Source: a bacterium
GTDB lineage: Bacteria; Patescibacteriota; Minisyncoccia; Minisyncoccales; CG1-02-41-26
Reading direction: 5' to 3'
Assembly: GCA_030615715.1 (NCBI GenBank)
Contig: JAUWYS010000017.1
Location: forward strand, 1-6,747
Length of the DNA stretch: 6,747 nucleotides
The notes beneath the pieces were generated by a model. It had not been told where the DNA came from and ran no database searches. It was given only the letters and a program-made list of their open reading frames with translations. Below are positions 5,605-6,747 of this stretch, piece by piece. The stretch's first letter is position 1, and each line of letters starts with the position of its first letter. Made by a program: the position numbers and the translations under genes.

Positions 5605-6639
5605 ATGACTAAAAAGATGAAGGCAGGTATTATTGGTTTTGGTAGGATAGGAACAGAACTTTATGATCGCCTTATTGAAAGAGGATGGAGGGTCCCGGTA
5701 ATCGTGAGAAGCTCAGGGGTATACGCTCCGAGAGGAGATGAAATACGTCAAATTGATAAGCTGAGTTCCTGGCTAAGGCATATTAGAGAAGTAGATATTG
5801 TTGGTTTGTGTATCCCGACCCTTGATGATGGAAAAATCGCCTATGAATATATCAAACCACTGGTTAAAAATGGGATACCGGTAGTAACTTCTGAAAAAGG
5901 AGCATTGGGAAACTATTTCCTTAAATTGAAAGTTTGGTTAGATAAGATAGGATACTCTGCCACAGTTGGTGGTGGGGGGAGATTGTTAGATTGGTTAATA
6001 AGAAGATTGAGCCCTTGGACTAGAGAAGTTCATCTAATTATAAATGGTACCCTGAACTTTATCTGGGATGGGCTAGACAGAGGAAGGGCTTTTGATGAGA
6101 TGGTGGGCGAAGCAAAAAAATTGGGCTACGCTGAACCAGGAACTGAGAGAGCACTTGATGTGATAAATATGGAGGCCTGTAAAGACCTTCCAATGAAAAC
6201 CTCTGTGGTGTTTAATATTTGTGGTTTTGGCGAAATCCGGGCCAAGGATATTAAAGTTAAAGAAATCACCAAGGATGAGTTGAAGAAATTAGTTAGAGAG
6301 TCAGCTTCCCGGCGGTATATCGTTTCTATCGTAAAAGAAAAAGAAGATAATGAGGATGTAGTTGGGGGATTTAAATGTGAAAGAAATGGATGGTATGTAT
6401 CGGCTGGATTTAAGAATCGATATTATAATCCTTTATTCCGCCAGCTAGTGCCTCCTGGAGTGAACAATGCGGTATTGATACATGGCCTAGAGGGAACTTA
6501 TGCTACAACTGGTCCTGGGGCTGGACCTACTCCAACCGTAATGGGGTCTATGATAAAAGACATCGAAAACATCAGCAGAAATGAAGAATTACTAAGATTA
6601 GCAGAGAATGTAGTGACCTCGGTGCGGAAAGCTCTTTAA
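5605..6639 (+). CDS. Homoserine dehydrogenase-like NAD(P)-dependent oxidoreductase
   Basis: 344 residues. Homoserine dehydrogenases reduce aspartate semialdehyde to homoserine for Thr/Met synthesis. Family marks: a Rossmann GFGRIG (11-16) after a short strand; VVTSEKGAL (93-101), matching the usual V-T-A-N-K-A-L with its Lys (K98) kept; VGGGGRLLDW (121-130) for the VGGG segment; NGTLNFI (147-153) for NGT-N-[YF]-I; GYAEPG (174-179) with the substrate-binding Glu (E177); and a C-terminal G-PGAGP-PT segment (303-311). The substrate domain is divergent: where yeast enzyme has D219 and K223 (D-x-x-x-K), this protein has E190 and K193 (E-x-x-K), shifting the key lysine. A true homoserine dehydrogenase, an altered-specificity relative or a biosynthetic enzyme of another pathway are all possible. 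No ACT domain is present. No aspartate kinase, threonine synthase or homoserine kinase gene lies nearby. A strong SD and less A-tract-rich codon use than ruvA suggest a later acquisition. Confidence 0.75.
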   Translation: MTKKMKAGIIGFGRIGTELYDRLIERGWRVPVIVRSSGVYAPRGDEIRQIDKLSSWLRHIREVDIVGLCIPTLDDGKIAYEYIKPLVKNGIPVVTSEKGALGNYFLKLKVWLDKIGYSATVGGGGRLLDWLIRRLSPWTREVHLIINGTLNFIWDGLDRGRAFDEMVGEAKKLGYAEPGTERALDVINMEACKDLPMKTSVVFNICGFGEIRAKDIKVKEITKDELKKLVRESASRRYIVSIVKEKEDNEDVVGGFKCERNGWYVSAGFKNRYYNPLFRQLVPPGVNNAVLIHGLEGTYATTGPGAGPTPTVMGSMIKDIENISRNEELLRLAENVVTSVRKAL

Positions 6640-6671
6640 CAAATACATTCGACCAAAAGAAGCTTTCCGAT

Positions 6672-6697
6672 GGGGACGGCTTATCACCGCCCCCTTT
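6672..6697 (+). terminator. GC-rich hairpin terminator after the dehydrogenase gene
   Basis: GGGG-A-CGG (6672-6679) pairs with CCG-CCCC (6687-6693) with a single bulged A and a 7-base loop; CTTT follows (6694-6697). The stem is strong but the T tract is short, so termination may be incomplete. Confidence 0.5.
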
Positions 6698-6717
6698 CAA
6701 TTTGGCTAAAATTTACT

Positions 6718-6723
6718 TATACT
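6718..6723 (+). promoter_or_regulatory. -10 box for the gene starting at the window edge
   Basis: TATACT (5 of 6) lies 9 bases before an ATG at 6733, the same distance as the -10 before ruvA, implying another near-leaderless transcript. No good -35 is seen 16-18 bases upstream (TTTCAA, 6695-6700, is poor). Confidence 0.4.
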
Positions 6724-6732
6724 CAAAAAAGA

Positions 6733-6747
6733 ATGAAAGCTTTAGTT
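6733..6747 (+). CDS. Start of an unidentified gene, truncated by the window edge
   Basis: ATG followed by four sense codons (MKALV) to the window end. The -10 box 9 bases upstream and a preceding terminator make a gene start plausible. MKALV is common at the start of Rossmann-fold proteins such as sugar-nucleotide epimerases, but five residues cannot identify a family. Confidence 0.35.

Noticed and set aside
1..6747. A DGR template repeat or reverse transcriptase inside the window
   Set aside because: No open frame has reverse-transcriptase motifs, and by eye no A-rich near-copy of 1460-1552 is present.

Overview
The window looks like chromosome from an AT-rich, streamlined bacterium, most likely a member of the Candidate Phyla Radiation (Patescibacteria, Parcubacteria-like). 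The assignment rests on very lysine-rich, A/T-ending coding sequence, overlapping genes, housekeeping genes that begin almost at their -10 box with little or no Shine-Dalgarno (SD) sequence, a HolA opening with MIIFLYG, and short in-gene repeat insertions. It is inference; no rRNA gene is present to settle it.

Layout, left to right: the 3' two thirds of mutM/fpg (base-excision repair, + strand) with a weak terminator; a separately promoted 300-residue protein of unknown function (+) with an unusually GC-rich, NNC-codon-rich C-terminus; a strong hairpin terminator and a patch of degenerate short repeats; holA (DNA polymerase III delta, +), convergent and overlapping with rpsT (ribosomal protein S20, -); uvrB (excision repair helicase, -), whose 3' end overlaps the start of rpsT; ruvA (Holliday-junction protein, +), divergent from uvrB across 30 bases; a homoserine-dehydrogenase-like oxidoreductase (+) with its own strong SD; a GC-rich hairpin; and the first five codons of another + strand gene at the edge.

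mutM, uvrB and ruvA belong to DNA repair and recombination, and holA to replication, so the backbone is a replication/repair and ribosome housekeeping block. Two genes stand apart: the 300-residue protein and the dehydrogenase. Both carry an AAGGAGGT ribosome-binding site 4-5 bases before ATG and a recognisable -35 element, whereas holA, rpsT, uvrB and ruvA lack a good SD. They look like accessory genes inserted among core genes.

The most interesting signal is the end of the 300-residue protein (1460-1552). Its composition (about 69% G+C by hand count, only 11 A in 93 bases, 26 of 31 codons ending in C or T, none in A) and its pattern of Gly/Trp/Phe scaffold residues separated by Arg/Asp/Pro/Asn/His positions resemble the variable region of a diversity-generating retroelement (DGR) target protein. 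No reverse transcriptase or template repeat lies in the window, so this remains a hypothesis. The second point is that uvrB appears to carry two in-frame insertions of short repeat-like DNA at loop positions.
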